A stretch of 64,000 nt of DNA, from the NCBI GenBank assembly GCA_022749755.1, contig CM040447.1, positions 16,529,087 to 16,593,086 on the forward strand, read 5' to 3'. This DNA is from Azadirachta indica. Taxonomy: Eukaryota; Streptophyta; Magnoliopsida; Sapindales; Meliaceae. Of this stretch, positions 63,466 to 64,000 are shown one piece after another. Position 1 is the stretch's first letter. Each line of letters starts with the position of its first letter. Below the pieces are notes generated by a model that was not told the origin of the DNA, made no database searches, and worked only from the letters and a program-made list of their open reading frames with translations. Both the position numbers and the translations under genes were made by a program.

Positions 63466-64000
63466 TAATGAGCTTGCAACAACAAAACAACATATTGCCA
63501 TTCTTCACCTTACAATCAAACAACCAACACTTCTCTTGAAACTCAAGATAAACTCAATGATTCACAAAATAGTGAATCCTTGAACCAAACACAAGGACAA
63601 CATAAGTTTGATACCATTATCAACACAAAGCAAACTAAAGAAGTACCTCAACATACCTCCATAAACCAACACCCCATGATAACAAGATCAAAGGTTATGA
63701 TTTTCAAACCAAAACTATACATAACTGAAAAATGGTCCTTTATAGACGATTCAATACTTACAAGTGTAAAAGAAGCATTAACAAGCGCAAGATGGAAAGA
63801 AGCAATGTTCGAAAAGTATCAATCACTTATGAAGAATCAAATGTAGACCTTAGTCAATCCTAAACCAATTACAAAAGCTATAGGAAGTAAGTGGTTTTTT
63901 AAGATCAAGAAGAAACTTAATGGATCTGTTGTTAGGTATAGAGCAAGATTAGTTGCAAAATGATATCACCAAGTGGAAGCACTCGACTATATAGAGACTT
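63466..64000 (+). pseudogene. Degenerate copia reverse transcriptase, 5' part (continues past window)
   Basis: Motifs at the pol RT entrance are visible: HPMITRSK, VKEALTSARWKEAM, the TLVNP stretch preceded by TAG where Trp is expected, SKWFFKIKKKLNGS and RYRARLVAK. The last is followed by TGA where KGF is normal, then YHQVEALDYIET. It belongs to the same copia relic as the gag at 58.8 kb and is truncated by the window edge. Confidence 0.8.

Overview
The window looks like nuclear DNA of a eudicot plant. Genes have GT-AG introns, intergenic DNA is very AT-rich, and many small transposons and (TA)n microsatellites are present. The protein repertoire (MAPKKK5-type kinase, class III peroxidase, WEB-family coiled coil, patatin-like and UGT72-type clusters) fits a woody rosid such as Citrus, but the species is inferred, not shown. 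A run of exactly 100 N marks a scaffold gap.

Layout. 1-2.35 kb: 3' part of an organellar bL25-type ribosomal protein gene (+). 5.3-10.7 kb: an eleven-exon MAPKKK5-like kinase (+) that carries two suspicious G5 runs, one of which breaks the kinase frame. 12.6-12.9 kb: a two-exon gene for a 48-residue cysteine-rich protein. 13.3-14.4 kb: a young, complete TRIM retrotransposon. 17.4-18.8 kb: a four-exon class III peroxidase (+). 19.7-20.7 kb: an intronless WEB-family coiled-coil gene (-).

22.6-39.05 kb is a tandem array of patatin-like acyl hydrolase genes, all on the minus strand. The first copy is intact (402 aa, six exons). The second has lost exon 1 beside a solo LTR and has a stop in its last exon. 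The third has a nonsense codon and lost splice sites. The fourth survives only as a last-exon piece that runs into the assembly gap. 39.6-50.7 kb is a tandem array of UGT72-like glycosyltransferases, also on minus: a frameshifted pseudogene, a promoter plus start-codon fragment, and one intact 482-aa gene. The spacer between them holds a duplicated block into which two TIR transposons inserted.

50.7-58 kb is AT-rich and gene-free, with a 1.8-kb fold-back element and several MITEs sitting in (TA)n tracts. 58.3-64 kb holds a decayed Ty1/copia element, interrupted by other transposon-derived DNA, whose Cys codons and Trp codons carry G-to-A changes.

The intact genes suggest defence signalling, cell-wall oxidation, lipid hydrolysis and glycosylation of phenolics, but nothing in the sequence shows they act together. 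I found no new multi-gene system. The least ordinary items are the cysteine-rich small protein, the microsatellite-embedded fold-back MITE family, the three-copy fold-back element, and the layered duplication and insertion history of the UGT spacer.
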